Notes under the pieces: generated by a model
Database searches by the model: none
Told to the model about the DNA's origin: nothing
Seen by the model: the letters and a program-made list of their open reading frames with translations, nothing else
Assembly (NCBI RefSeq): GCF_009707465.1
Contig: NZ_CP046120.1
Span: 2,137,501 to 2,201,500, forward strand
Direction of reading: 5' to 3'
Source: Novosphingobium sp. Gsoil 351
Lineage (GTDB): Bacteria > Pseudomonadota > Alphaproteobacteria > Sphingomonadales > Sphingomonadaceae
DNA: 64,000 nt
Shown here: positions 51,109 to 59,488 of the stretch, piece by piece
Layout of the letters: each line of letters starts with the position of its first letter
Position numbering within the stretch: position 1 is the first letter of the stretch
Made by a program: the position numbers and the translations under genes

Positions 51109-52410
51109 ATGCTCGGCGACATCAAACCTACTGTCTGCGTGGTTGGCCTTGGCTACATCGGGCTGCCCACGGCAGCTATCATCGCGGGCGCGGGCTGCCC
51201 CGTGCTCGGCTTCGATGTTTCGCAATCTGTAGTCGACACGATCAACCGTGGCGAAATCCACATCGAGGAGGTTGATTTGGACGGGCTGGTCCACGGCGTC
51301 GTCCAGCGTGGCTTGCTGCGTGCCAGCACCCGTATCGAACCGAGCGACGTTTTTGTCGTCGCGGTGCCGACGCCATTCGCCAAGGACGAGGACCATAAGC
51401 CCGGCCTCTCTTTAGTGCTCGCGGCCGCCACCGAAATCGCTGCAGTCCTCAAACGCGGCAATCTGATCATCCTCGAATCCACGTCGCCAGTGGGCACCAC
51501 TGAACAGGTTCGCGACTTGATCGCCGGCCTGCGCCCTGATCTCAAGTTGCCGGGAAGCACGGCCGAGTCGGCCGACGTATCAATCGCGTATTGCCCGGAG
51601 CGCGTCCTCCCGGGACGCATTCTTGTGGAGCTAACACACAACGACCGCTCGATCGGCGGGATCACGCCTCGTTGCGCTCGCAAAGCGCTGGCATTCTACA
51701 AGCGCTTCGTCCGCGGCGAGTGCCTGACCACTGATGCACGAAGTGCAGAAATGACTAAACTGGTCGAGAATGCCTACCGCGACGTCAACATCGCCTTCGC
51801 CAACGAGCTGTCGATGATCGCGGACGAAATGGGTCTCGACGTGTGGGAGGTGATCCGCCTCGCAAACCGTCATCCGCGGGTAAACATCCTCCAGCCGGGA
51901 CCGGGCGTTGGCGGACACTGCATCGCAGTCGATCCGTGGTTCATCGTCCACGGCGCTCCCGAGCAGGCTCGGCTCATCCGCACTGCGCGCGAAGTGAACG
52001 ACGCCAAAATGCGCCACGTGCTCGCCCGCGCAATCGCGCTGGTCGAATCTGCACCCACACAACAGGTCGGGTGCCTCGGCCTCGCCTTCAAGGCCAACAT
52101 CGACGACCTCCGCGAGAGCCCGGCGCGCTTCGTTGCCGCCAGCCTCGCCCGTCGCTTTGGCAAGCGGGTCAAGGTGGTGGAGCCCTTCGCGACGACTCTT
52201 CCGAGCGAGTTCGCGGAGACTGGGGCTGCGCTGGTCGATCTTGACACCGCGCTAGAGACTTGTGGCGTGTTGATCCTCCTGGTCGATCACGAGGTGTTCC
52301 GCGCCGTGCCACTCGACGAGCGTCGCCACGCCCAGCTCTACGACACGCGGGGAATCTGGAACGACCTTGGGCAGGCAGCGTCCGCCCTGCGCCTGCGCCT
52401 CGCGAGCTGA
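51109..52410 (+). CDS. wecC: UDP-N-acetyl-D-mannosamine dehydrogenase WecC
   Basis: The enzyme oxidises UDP-ManNAc to UDP-ManNAcA with two NAD+, supplying a uronic acid sugar for the surface polysaccharide. The 433-residue protein has VCVVGLGYIGLPTA (NAD loop), ESTSPVGTTEQV, LVENAYRDVNIAFANEL and the catalytic cysteine in GVGGHCIAVDPW near residue 270. Length is normal. It follows the dead wecB, so its substrate must come from the intact wecB at 53779. Confidence 0.93.
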   Translation: MLGDIKPTVCVVGLGYIGLPTAAIIAGAGCPVLGFDVSQSVVDTINRGEIHIEEVDLDGLVHGVVQRGLLRASTRIEPSDVFVVAVPTPFAKDEDHKPGLSLVLAAATEIAAVLKRGNLIILESTSPVGTTEQVRDLIAGLRPDLKLPGSTAESADVSIAYCPERVLPGRILVELTHNDRSIGGITPRCARKALAFYKRFVRGECLTTDARSAEMTKLVENAYRDVNIAFANELSMIADEMGLDVWEVIRLANRHPRVNILQPGPGVGGHCIAVDPWFIVHGAPEQARLIRTAREVNDAKMRHVLARAIALVESAPTQQVGCLGLAFKANIDDLRESPARFVAASLARRFGKRVKVVEPFATTLPSEFAETGAALVDLDTALETCGVLILLVDHEVFRAVPLDERRHAQLYDTRGIWNDLGQAASALRLRLAS

Positions 52411-52416
52411 GCCGGC

Positions 52417-53430
52417 CTATTCGCCGTAATAGTCGCGGTACCACGCGACGAACTTGCGGATGCCTTCTCGCACGTCGGTTTGCGGGCGATATCCGGTTAG
52501 CCTCTCCAGCAGTGTAGCATCAGCCCACGTTGCTTCCACGTCGCCCTTCTGCATGTCCATGTAGTTGCGGATCGCGAGATGGCCACATTCGTCCTCGATC
52601 GCTGAGACGAAATCTCCGAGTCGTATCTTGTCGCTGTTGCCGATGTTGACCACACGGAACGGCGCTACGGGCGAGAGGCTGTCCCATTGGGGAATCGCCT
52701 CGGGAGTCCCAAAGCGCAGCGGAACCGCGTCGATCAAGAGGCGAATGCCGCGCACGAGGTCGGTCACGTAAGTGAAATCACGCCACATCTCGCCGTTATT
52801 GTAGATATCGATCGGCTCGCCGCGTAGGATGCCGCGGGTGAACTTGAACAGCGCCATGTCTGGGCGCCCCCAGGGCCCGTAAACCGTGAAGAAACGGAAC
52901 ATAGTCGTAGGCAGATCCCATAGGTGCGCATAGGAGTGCGCCATTGCCTCGGTCGCCTGTTTGGTTGCAGCGTAAAGCGTCAGTGGCGTGTCGGCCTTGT
53001 GATGCTCTGCGAACGGCAAGACCCGGTTGGCGCCGTAGACCGAACTGGTCGACGCCATCAGCAGGTGCTCAACACCAAGCTCGCGCGCGCATTCCAACAC
53101 ATTGAATGTGCCTACAATGTTGGCGTCCACATATGCGCGCGGGTTCTCAAGGCTGTAGCGCACTCCCGCTTGCGCGGCGAGGTGGACGATCGTGTCGGGT
53201 CGTTCGCGCAGCGCCAGCGCGCGAAGCCGCTCCAAATCATCCAACATTGCGATCTCGGCTGAAAAATGCTGGTTCTGCAGTAGCATCTGGTGCCGCCGCT
53301 GCTTTATCTGCACGTCGTAGTAGTCGGTCATCCCGTCGTAGCCGACCACGGCGAAGCCTTCGCGCAACAACAGTTGCGACAGGTGAAAGCCGATGAACCC
53401 GGCCGAGCCAGTTACCAAAACCTTGCGCAA
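52417..53430 (-). CDS. UDP-glucuronate 4-epimerase-like NAD-dependent epimerase
   Basis: This short-chain dehydrogenase-fold sugar epimerase is of the CapI/LspL type, which makes UDP-galacturonate from UDP-glucuronate. The 337-residue product has the NAD loop VTGSAGFIGFHL at residues 6-17, STSSVYG, the catalytic YAATK near residue 153, and FRFFTVYGPWGRPDMALFKF typical of this group. The start is a TTG at 53430, preceded by GAGG at 8 nt; it gives LRKVLVTG as expected. It runs opposite to wecC and wecB, their stops being 6 bp apart. Confidence 0.88.
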   Translation of the reverse strand: MRKVLVTGSAGFIGFHLSQLLLREGFAVVGYDGMTDYYDVQIKQRRHQMLLQNQHFSAEIAMLDDLERLRALALRERPDTIVHLAAQAGVRYSLENPRAYVDANIVGTFNVLECARELGVEHLLMASTSSVYGANRVLPFAEHHKADTPLTLYAATKQATEAMAHSYAHLWDLPTTMFRFFTVYGPWGRPDMALFKFTRGILRGEPIDIYNNGEMWRDFTYVTDLVRGIRLLIDAVPLRFGTPEAIPQWDSLSPVAPFRVVNIGNSDKIRLGDFVSAIEDECGHLAIRNYMDMQKGDVEATWADATLLERLTGYRPQTDVREGIRKFVAWYRDYYGE

Positions 53431-53778
53431 TAGCCGCCTCCTACGCGTCCAGCCGGATCGCTCCCTTGAGATCGGCCAAAGTGTCGCCCGACGCAACCAG
53501 CGCCGTCGGGGCTCGATCCCCAGGTTACCAGTCGTACGCCAGCTCCGTCGCGAGCGGCATGCTGAACTTAGTCGCGCTTTATCGCCATTGTCCGCGTGGC
53601 GCTATTCGCCGGGGCAAAGCGAGCCTCAAAAAGCAGTATCGGGGCCGGAGGGCTGCGCTTTTGAGCGCGAAAGCTGCGAAAATCGCGCAACAGCAATGGG
53701 CTGAGCCTGCTGTAGGAAACCAAGTCAGCCTGAGCGGCGACTGGCACAACCAAGAATTCCTGCTAGGCGCACTGCACC
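53431..53778. other. 348-bp gap between divergent epimerase and wecB, nothing recognised
   Basis: The stretch must hold promoters for the divergent epimerase and wecB genes. Short open frames exist on both strands but none has a family resemblance, good ribosome-binding site or typical codon pattern. It is somewhat less GC-rich around 53560-53760 than its neighbours. It may contain eroded remnants of a former gene. Confidence 0.5.
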
Positions 53779-54897
53779 ATGAGCATGAAAATACTTACCA
53801 TATTCGGCACCCGCCCCGAGGCCATCAAGCTGTTCCCGCTGATTCACGCGTTGGAGGCCGATCCCCGCTTCGTCTCGAAGGTGTGCGTGTCGGCCCAGCA
53901 TCGCGCAATGCTCGACCAAGTGCTCGCCATTGCCGGAATCGAGCCCGATCACGACCTTGATCTGATGCGTCCCGATCAGTCGCTCAACGCACTTACGGCC
54001 GCCTTACTGACTGGGCTGGGCAGGGTGATGGATGCCGAAAGACCGGATTGGGTAGTGGTTCAGGGAGACACAGCGACGGCGATGGCCGGGGCGCTGTCCG
54101 CGTACTACCGCAAGATTCCGGTCGGTCACGTCGAGGCCGGTCTGCGCAGCGGCAATATTCACCATCCCTGGCCGGAGGAGGTCAACCGCAAGATCATCGG
54201 AAGCATTGCCACCCTCCATGCCGCGCCCACCGAAACCGCCGCGCAGGCATTGCTGCGCGAGAACGTCGATCCGCAGACCGTCCACGTCACCGGTAATACC
54301 GTAATCGACGCGCTCCACTGGATTGTCGCCCGGAGCGAGGTGGAGCGTGGGCTAGTGTCAGGCCTTGCGGATCTCGAAGCGCGGTTCGCCGGCAAGCGGA
54401 TCGTCGGCATGACCAGCCATCGCCGCGAGAACTTCGGACAGGGCATGCGAGCGATTGCGACCGCGGTGAGGCGGATCGCCGCCCGCGCGGACGTGGCGGT
54501 AATCTTTCCGGTCCACCTGAACCCGAACGTGCGTGGGGTGATGCACGCCGAACTCGCCGGGCTCGACAATATCGCGCTGATCGAGCCGCTCGACTACCCG
54601 CATTTTGCGCGGCTGATGGCAATCTCCACGCTCCTGCTCACCGACAGCGGCGGGGTACAAGAAGAGGCGCCGGCCTTGGGCAAGCCGGTGCTGGTCATGC
54701 GCGAGACCACCGAGCGTCCCGAAGGAATCGAGGCCGGGACCGCGCGTCTGGTCGGAACTGATCCGGGACGGATCGTCGCCGAAACCTTTCGCCTGCTTGA
54801 CGATGAGGCGGCCTACGCGGCGATGGCTCGGGCGCACAACCCGTTCGGTGACGGCCGTGCGGCGGGTCGAATCGTCGAACTGCTCGCGGCGGGGTGA
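53779..54897 (+). CDS. wecB: UDP-N-acetylglucosamine 2-epimerase WecB, intact copy
   Basis: The enzyme interconverts UDP-GlcNAc and UDP-ManNAc, feeding WecC. The 372-residue protein has all family blocks: FGTRPEAIKLFPLIHAL, VQGDTATAMAGAL, VEAGLRSGNIHHPWPEEVNR, TSHRRENFGQGM, VHLNPNVRGVM and TDSGGVQEEAPALGKPVLVMRETTERPEG (in two halves). An ATG at 53785 is also possible. It is a diverged paralogue of the pseudogene at 49928, about 3.8 kb away in the same orientation. Confidence 0.95.
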   Translation: MSMKILTIFGTRPEAIKLFPLIHALEADPRFVSKVCVSAQHRAMLDQVLAIAGIEPDHDLDLMRPDQSLNALTAALLTGLGRVMDAERPDWVVVQGDTATAMAGALSAYYRKIPVGHVEAGLRSGNIHHPWPEEVNRKIIGSIATLHAAPTETAAQALLRENVDPQTVHVTGNTVIDALHWIVARSEVERGLVSGLADLEARFAGKRIVGMTSHRRENFGQGMRAIATAVRRIAARADVAVIFPVHLNPNVRGVMHAELAGLDNIALIEPLDYPHFARLMAISTLLLTDSGGVQEEAPALGKPVLVMRETTERPEGIEAGTARLVGTDPGRIVAETFRLLDDEAAYAAMARAHNPFGDGRAAGRIVELLAAG

Positions 54898-54921
54898 ACC
54901 TCTTCGACCACGTCGCCTGTT

Positions 54922-55671
54922 TCAGTTGCCGTTGTTTTGCAGCGCGATGATCAACGGCGTCGTAATGAGCGGCGCGAGCTGGGTGGCGTCCTTGATGAGG
55001 CGGCGCGTCTTGCTATCGCCGACGATGACCACGTCGTTGGGATAGATGTCTGGGTCCGGATAGTTGGCGCGACGGATTGCCGCGAGGTTGTAAAGCGCGG
55101 CGAGGCGCTGGCCCCCGACGTTGCGCATCACCACGACGTCGTCGATCTTGGCAAACTCGTCGAGGCCGCGGGCGGTGGCGATCGCGCGGGTCAAGGTCAT
55201 GCGCCCTATGACTGGATACACCCCCGGCTGCTTCACCTGGCCGTCCACGGTGACCATTTGCCCTACGGTCTCCTTGAGGTTGACCGTCACCTCGGGATTG
55301 CGGATGTGGCCCGCCCGCAAGCGCCGGACGAGCTCAACCTCGAGCTCTCGTGGGGTCATGCCCGACGCGTCGATCACGCCAGCGATGGGGAATGAGATGC
55401 GCCCCGCAGCGTCGGCCGAGACCTCGCGCCGGGTCATCCCTTCGATCCCGAAGACATCGATCTCGAGCTTGTCGAACGGGCCAATCAGATAGGGACGACT
55501 GACCCCAACGACGTCTGAGCGTTGGGGGGCGGGAAGCTCGTTGCCTTCGAACACCTGCACGCCGCCGGCGGAGCCGAGGCGGCCGCCGCTCGGGCCGTAG
55601 CAAGCCGTCGTCAAACCGCAGGCCGCTGCGGCGACCAAAGCCAACGCGGCGCGAAACATGCTTGATGTCAT
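54922..55671 (-). CDS. Polysaccharide export protein, Wza/KpsD family
   Basis: This outer-membrane export component has 249 residues, a probable lipoprotein signal (LTTAC, cysteine near residue 24), a poly-export domain (YLIGPFDKLEIDVFGIEGM, SFPIAGVIDASGMTPRELE, NPEVTVNLKE) and an SLBB-like segment (VTVDGQVKQPGVYPVIGRMTL, in two parts). It would form the exit channel working with the Wzc-type kinase at 59489. ATG at 55671 follows GGGAA. It is divergent from the dehydratase at 55930; the 258-bp gap is likely a shared promoter region. Confidence 0.9.
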   Translation of the reverse strand: MTSSMFRAALALVAAAACGLTTACYGPSGGRLGSAGGVQVFEGNELPAPQRSDVVGVSRPYLIGPFDKLEIDVFGIEGMTRREVSADAAGRISFPIAGVIDASGMTPRELEVELVRRLRAGHIRNPEVTVNLKETVGQMVTVDGQVKQPGVYPVIGRMTLTRAIATARGLDEFAKIDDVVVMRNVGGQRLAALYNLAAIRRANYPDPDIYPNDVVIVGDSKTRRLIKDATQLAPLITTPLIIALQNNGN

Positions 55672-55929
55672 TTCCCAAGGACTCCTGAGCACGCGCCTGG
55701 CGCGTTGCGTCCCGTTATAGCGAAGCCAGCCCGGGTCAATGTAGGAAATGCCCGAACGCACCGAGCGCCATTGAAAAGGCAAGCTCTGCAGAGGCTTAAT
55801 GCGCGGAGCGCAGTAGCGTAGCTCGACGCAGCCCTCGACAGTGGCAGCGGGTTCGTGCACAGGGCGGCCAACCGCGATGGCGGTGCGGGTCGTAGATCGG
55901 CCGGCAACGAGATTATCGCCGCTCCCTGC

Positions 55930-57897
55930 ATGCGCTCGGACACCCTGATGGCCCCGATTGAACTGAGAATTCCCCAGCCCCTGCTAGAGCGCGTGCTGGC
56001 GATGCCGCGGCTGCAGAAGCAGATCACGGCAATCACGTTCGACGCATTCCTGTGTTTGGCGAGCGTCGCGATAAGCTATTACCTTCGGCTGGGGTCATGG
56101 ATTTATCCGGCCGACGCGCAGGCTCTCTCCTACCTATTGGCAGTTACGCTGGCGCTGCCACTGTTCGCCATTTTCGGTCTCTACAGGGCGATCTTCCGCC
56201 ATGTCGGCGCCGCCGGCATCGCTTCGGTGGTCCAGGCCTGCGCGGTTTACGGTGCGGCTTACGCCACCCTCTTCACCTTCATCGGGATCGAAACGATCCC
56301 GCGCACCGTAGGTCTCATCCAGCCAATCATCTTCTGCGCGCTGCTCGTCGGGCTGCGGGCGCTTGCCGGCTACACTCTCGGCGTGTTCCACGGCCGACCG
56401 CGCGCGGGTCAGCGCCGACGCGCTCTGATCTACGGCGCTGGGGGCGCCGGACGACAGCTGGCTGCCGCGCTGGCAAACTCGCCTGAGATGCAGGTGGTCG
56501 GTTTCGTCGATGACGACACCTCGTTTCACGGCCATGTCGTCAATGGCAAGCCCGTATATCCCGGGGATCGCCTTGCCGCGCTGATCGAACAGCTCGACAT
56601 CGCCGATCTCCTGCTGGCGATCCCGTCGGCGTCGAGGCGCCGCCGAAACGAGATCATCGAGGGGCTTCTGGGTACGTCAGCGGCGCTCCACACACTGCCC
56701 GGAGTCACCGACCTCGCCCGCGGGCGAGTGACGATCAACGATCTGCGCGAACTCGACATCGAGGATCTACTATGGCGTGATCCGGTTCCGCCCAACGGAC
56801 TTCTGCTGGGACGCAACGTCGCCGGCAAGCGGGTGCTGGTGACAGGCGCGGGAGGGTCCATCGGCAGCGAATTGTGCCGTCAGATACTCAATCTCGGGCC
56901 AAGCGCGCTGATCCTCGTCGATTCCAGCGAATACAATCTCTACGCGATCGAAGCCGAGCTCGAGCAGCGTCGCCGGGTGTCGGGGTCAAGTGTGCGCGTG
57001 ACGGCGATCCTGGCCTCGATTGGCGACACCGAGAGAATGGAGCGCGTGCTCAAAACTTGGCGGCCCGAGACGATCTACCACGCCGCTGCCTACAAGCACG
57101 TGCCCCTTGTTGAGCACAATCCCGGCGAGGGTGTCCGCAACAATACCTTCGGGACTCTGACCATGGCTCGCGCGGCGATCGACGCCGGGGTGGGTGACTT
57201 CGTGCTGATCAGCACAGACAAGGCGGTGCGGCCGACCAACGTCATGGGCGCGTCCAAGCGCGTCGCCGAACTCGTCCTACAGGCGCTTGCCGCTCAGGTC
57301 AGGCGCGGATCCGGTACCAAGTTCTCGATGGTACGGTTTGGCAACGTGCTGGGCTCAAGCGGTTCGGTTGTGCCGCTGTTTCGCAGGCAGATCCGCGCTG
57401 GCGGACCGGTAACCGTGACGCACGCCGAGATGACGCGCTATTTCATGACGATTCCCGAGGCCGCGCAACTCGTCATTCAGGCTGGCGCGATGGCCCAGGG
57501 CGGCGAAGTCTTCGTGCTCGACATGGGCGAACCGGTGAAAATCCTCGAGCTCGCGCGGCGGATGATCGAACTATCGGGCCTCACGGTACGAGACAGGGCC
57601 AATCCCGACGGCGACATCGAAATCGCCGAGGTGGGCCTGCGGCCGGGAGAGAAGCTCTACGAAGAGCTGCTGATCGGCGACAATCCGGAGCCGACAATCC
57701 ATTCGCGGATCATGAAGGCGAACGAAGCGATGGTTCCCTTTAGCAGGCTCGAGGAGCACCTCGACAAGATCCAAGCCGCGCTCGACGCTCACGATCCCGT
57801 TCGGCTCCGTGAAGAGCTTCATCGCCTTGTCCCTGAATATGTGCCTAGCCAGGCCCCGACTACGCAGGTTCCGGCGGATGCGCGCATTGCCGGCTAA
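55930..57897 (+). CDS. FlaA1/PglF/CapD-type membrane nucleotide-sugar 4,6-dehydratase
   Basis: The enzyme is a membrane-anchored UDP-GlcNAc-type 4,6-dehydratase, giving a 4-keto-6-deoxy sugar for QuiNAc, FucNAc or bacillosamine-like residues. The 655-residue protein has four N-terminal spans, a CoA-binding-like domain (LIYGAGGAGRQLAAAL), then the catalytic SDR domain with VLVTGAGGSIGSELC near residue 306 and LISTDKAVRPTNVMGASKR near 428 (in this group a Met replaces the usual Tyr). The ATG at 55930 or 55948 both give a plausible start; neither has a strong ribosome-binding site. Confidence 0.9.
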   Translation: MRSDTLMAPIELRIPQPLLERVLAMPRLQKQITAITFDAFLCLASVAISYYLRLGSWIYPADAQALSYLLAVTLALPLFAIFGLYRAIFRHVGAAGIASVVQACAVYGAAYATLFTFIGIETIPRTVGLIQPIIFCALLVGLRALAGYTLGVFHGRPRAGQRRRALIYGAGGAGRQLAAALANSPEMQVVGFVDDDTSFHGHVVNGKPVYPGDRLAALIEQLDIADLLLAIPSASRRRRNEIIEGLLGTSAALHTLPGVTDLARGRVTINDLRELDIEDLLWRDPVPPNGLLLGRNVAGKRVLVTGAGGSIGSELCRQILNLGPSALILVDSSEYNLYAIEAELEQRRRVSGSSVRVTAILASIGDTERMERVLKTWRPETIYHAAAYKHVPLVEHNPGEGVRNNTFGTLTMARAAIDAGVGDFVLISTDKAVRPTNVMGASKRVAELVLQALAAQVRRGSGTKFSMVRFGNVLGSSGSVVPLFRRQIRAGGPVTVTHAEMTRYFMTIPEAAQLVIQAGAMAQGGEVFVLDMGEPVKILELARRMIELSGLTVRDRANPDGDIEIAEVGLRPGEKLYEELLIGDNPEPTIHSRIMKANEAMVPFSRLEEHLDKIQAALDAHDPVRLREELHRLVPEYVPSQAPTTQVPADARIAG

Positions 57898-58008
57898 ACG
57901 ACAGACTGCCCGCATGGGCCCGCGATTGCGGCTGCGGGCAAACCTGCTAAAGGCGCGCGCACAAATCGCCTTCGGGCGAACTCATATGACACGCTGAACC
58001 GGATAGCT

Positions 58009-59403
58009 GTGCGACATCTCCTGAAGACTTTGGACCGCCATGGCGTTCGTTACTGGATGTTGGCCGGCTACGTAGTGCTGCTTTTTCTTCTTGGCGGCGG
58101 TGCGCGCGAGGACTTGCAATCCCTGGTGATTCTTCGCCCCCTGTCGATCCTGGCTTGCGCCGCGGGAATACTCTCCCTGCGGCGCGACGATTGGAACCGC
58201 TATCGAACTTTGTTCCTACTTGTCAGCGCGACGATCGTGCTCGTCGCGACCCAGCTCGTGCCGCTACCGTCGGCCGTCTGGCACGCGCTGGCTGGGCGCG
58301 AAGTGGTTCGCGAGATCGACGCCGTTGCCGGGCTTCGGGACGTCTGGCGTGCGCTTAGCATGGATCCCGGGATGACCTGGAATGCTCTGTTTTCGCTTAG
58401 CGTGCCCCTTGCGGTCCTGGCGCTAGCGGCGGGGCTATCCGGTGCGGCGTTGCAACGTTTGCTCAGTCTGCTTCTGATCGTCGGCTTGGTCAGCGGCGTC
58501 CTGGGAGTGCTGCAACTTGTCGGCCCGGCGCATGGGCCGCTCTACTTCTACCGCGTCGCCAACTTCGATTCCGCGGTTGGCCTGTTCGCAAATCGCAATC
58601 ACCAGGCGGCGTTTCTCGCCTGTCTTTTCCCAATGCTGGCGGTCCACGCGTCGCAGCGGGTGGCAAATCCTGACGCCAGCCGCCGGCGCACTTGGAGCGC
58701 GCTGGTCGCCGGCGCGATTCTGATACCGTTTCTGCTCAACGCCGGTTCACGCAGCGGGTTGCTGCTGGGCGCAACGGGACTGGCCGCGGCCTGGTTCCTG
58801 TATCAGCCACGTCAGTCCGAGTTTGCAGCTGTACGCACTGCGAAGCCGTCACGGGCGATGCCTGCGCTGATTGCTGGCGGGGCTCTCGCGCTAGTTGGCC
58901 TGACGGTGATCGTCACGCGAGCCGCTTCGCTTCGACGGTTGCTACAAGGCGAGGAAGGCGGCGAAAATCGGCTGCAAGTGTGGGCGCCGATCGCGCGACA
59001 GGCCTGGGATACTTTTCCTTGGGGCACCGGATTCGGCAGCTTCGCTGCAGTCTTCAAGGTTATCGAGCCGCGTGCCAACCTCGACACGTCCTATCTTAAC
59101 CACGCGCACAATGACTGGCTTGAGCTGTTCCTCACCGGCGGCCTAGCGGGGTTGCTGCTGCTTGCCGCAGCGCTCGCGGCAATTGCGCAGCGGGTATGGC
59201 GGGCATGGCGTGCGGTGCCCGGCGCGGGGTCTTCGGAGGCTGTCGATTTTGCCCGGCTCGGTGCGGTGCTGCTGGGGTTATTTGCCATCGCCAGCCTAGT
59301 CGACTATCCGTTGCGAACGCCGTCGCTGACAGCAACGGCGATCATAGCGCTTTTGTGGTTGTGGCGCGGCACCGACCACTCGCCGGATTCCCGCGGCACG
59401 TGA
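58009..59403 (+). CDS. O-antigen ligase/polymerase family membrane protein (Wzy/WaaL-like)
   Basis: The 464-residue multi-spanning protein has about 11-12 predicted spans and a central periplasmic loop carrying SRSGLLLG and the NHAHNDWLELFLTGG motif characteristic of the Wzy_C family. In this locus it is probably the polymerase joining repeat units. The start is a GTG at 58009. It begins a run with the Wzc kinase, TPR-like protein and flippase. Confidence 0.88.
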   Translation: MRHLLKTLDRHGVRYWMLAGYVVLLFLLGGGAREDLQSLVILRPLSILACAAGILSLRRDDWNRYRTLFLLVSATIVLVATQLVPLPSAVWHALAGREVVREIDAVAGLRDVWRALSMDPGMTWNALFSLSVPLAVLALAAGLSGAALQRLLSLLLIVGLVSGVLGVLQLVGPAHGPLYFYRVANFDSAVGLFANRNHQAAFLACLFPMLAVHASQRVANPDASRRRTWSALVAGAILIPFLLNAGSRSGLLLGATGLAAAWFLYQPRQSEFAAVRTAKPSRAMPALIAGGALALVGLTVIVTRAASLRRLLQGEEGGENRLQVWAPIARQAWDTFPWGTGFGSFAAVFKVIEPRANLDTSYLNHAHNDWLELFLTGGLAGLLLLAAALAAIAQRVWRAWRAVPGAGSSEAVDFARLGAVLLGLFAIASLVDYPLRTPSLTATAIIALLWLWRGTDHSPDSRGT

Positions 59404-59488
59404 GTTCGATGCTTTCTCTTCGTAAGACAGCTGCTTACAAGGCTTACCGCCAGCGCCCCCGCCCCACCATCGCTTTCCGGATCATTCG

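Noticed and set aside
53393..53960. Short open frames in the wecB upstream gap as an IS transposase remnant
   Set aside because: No transposase motif, no inverted ends and no target duplication could be seen.
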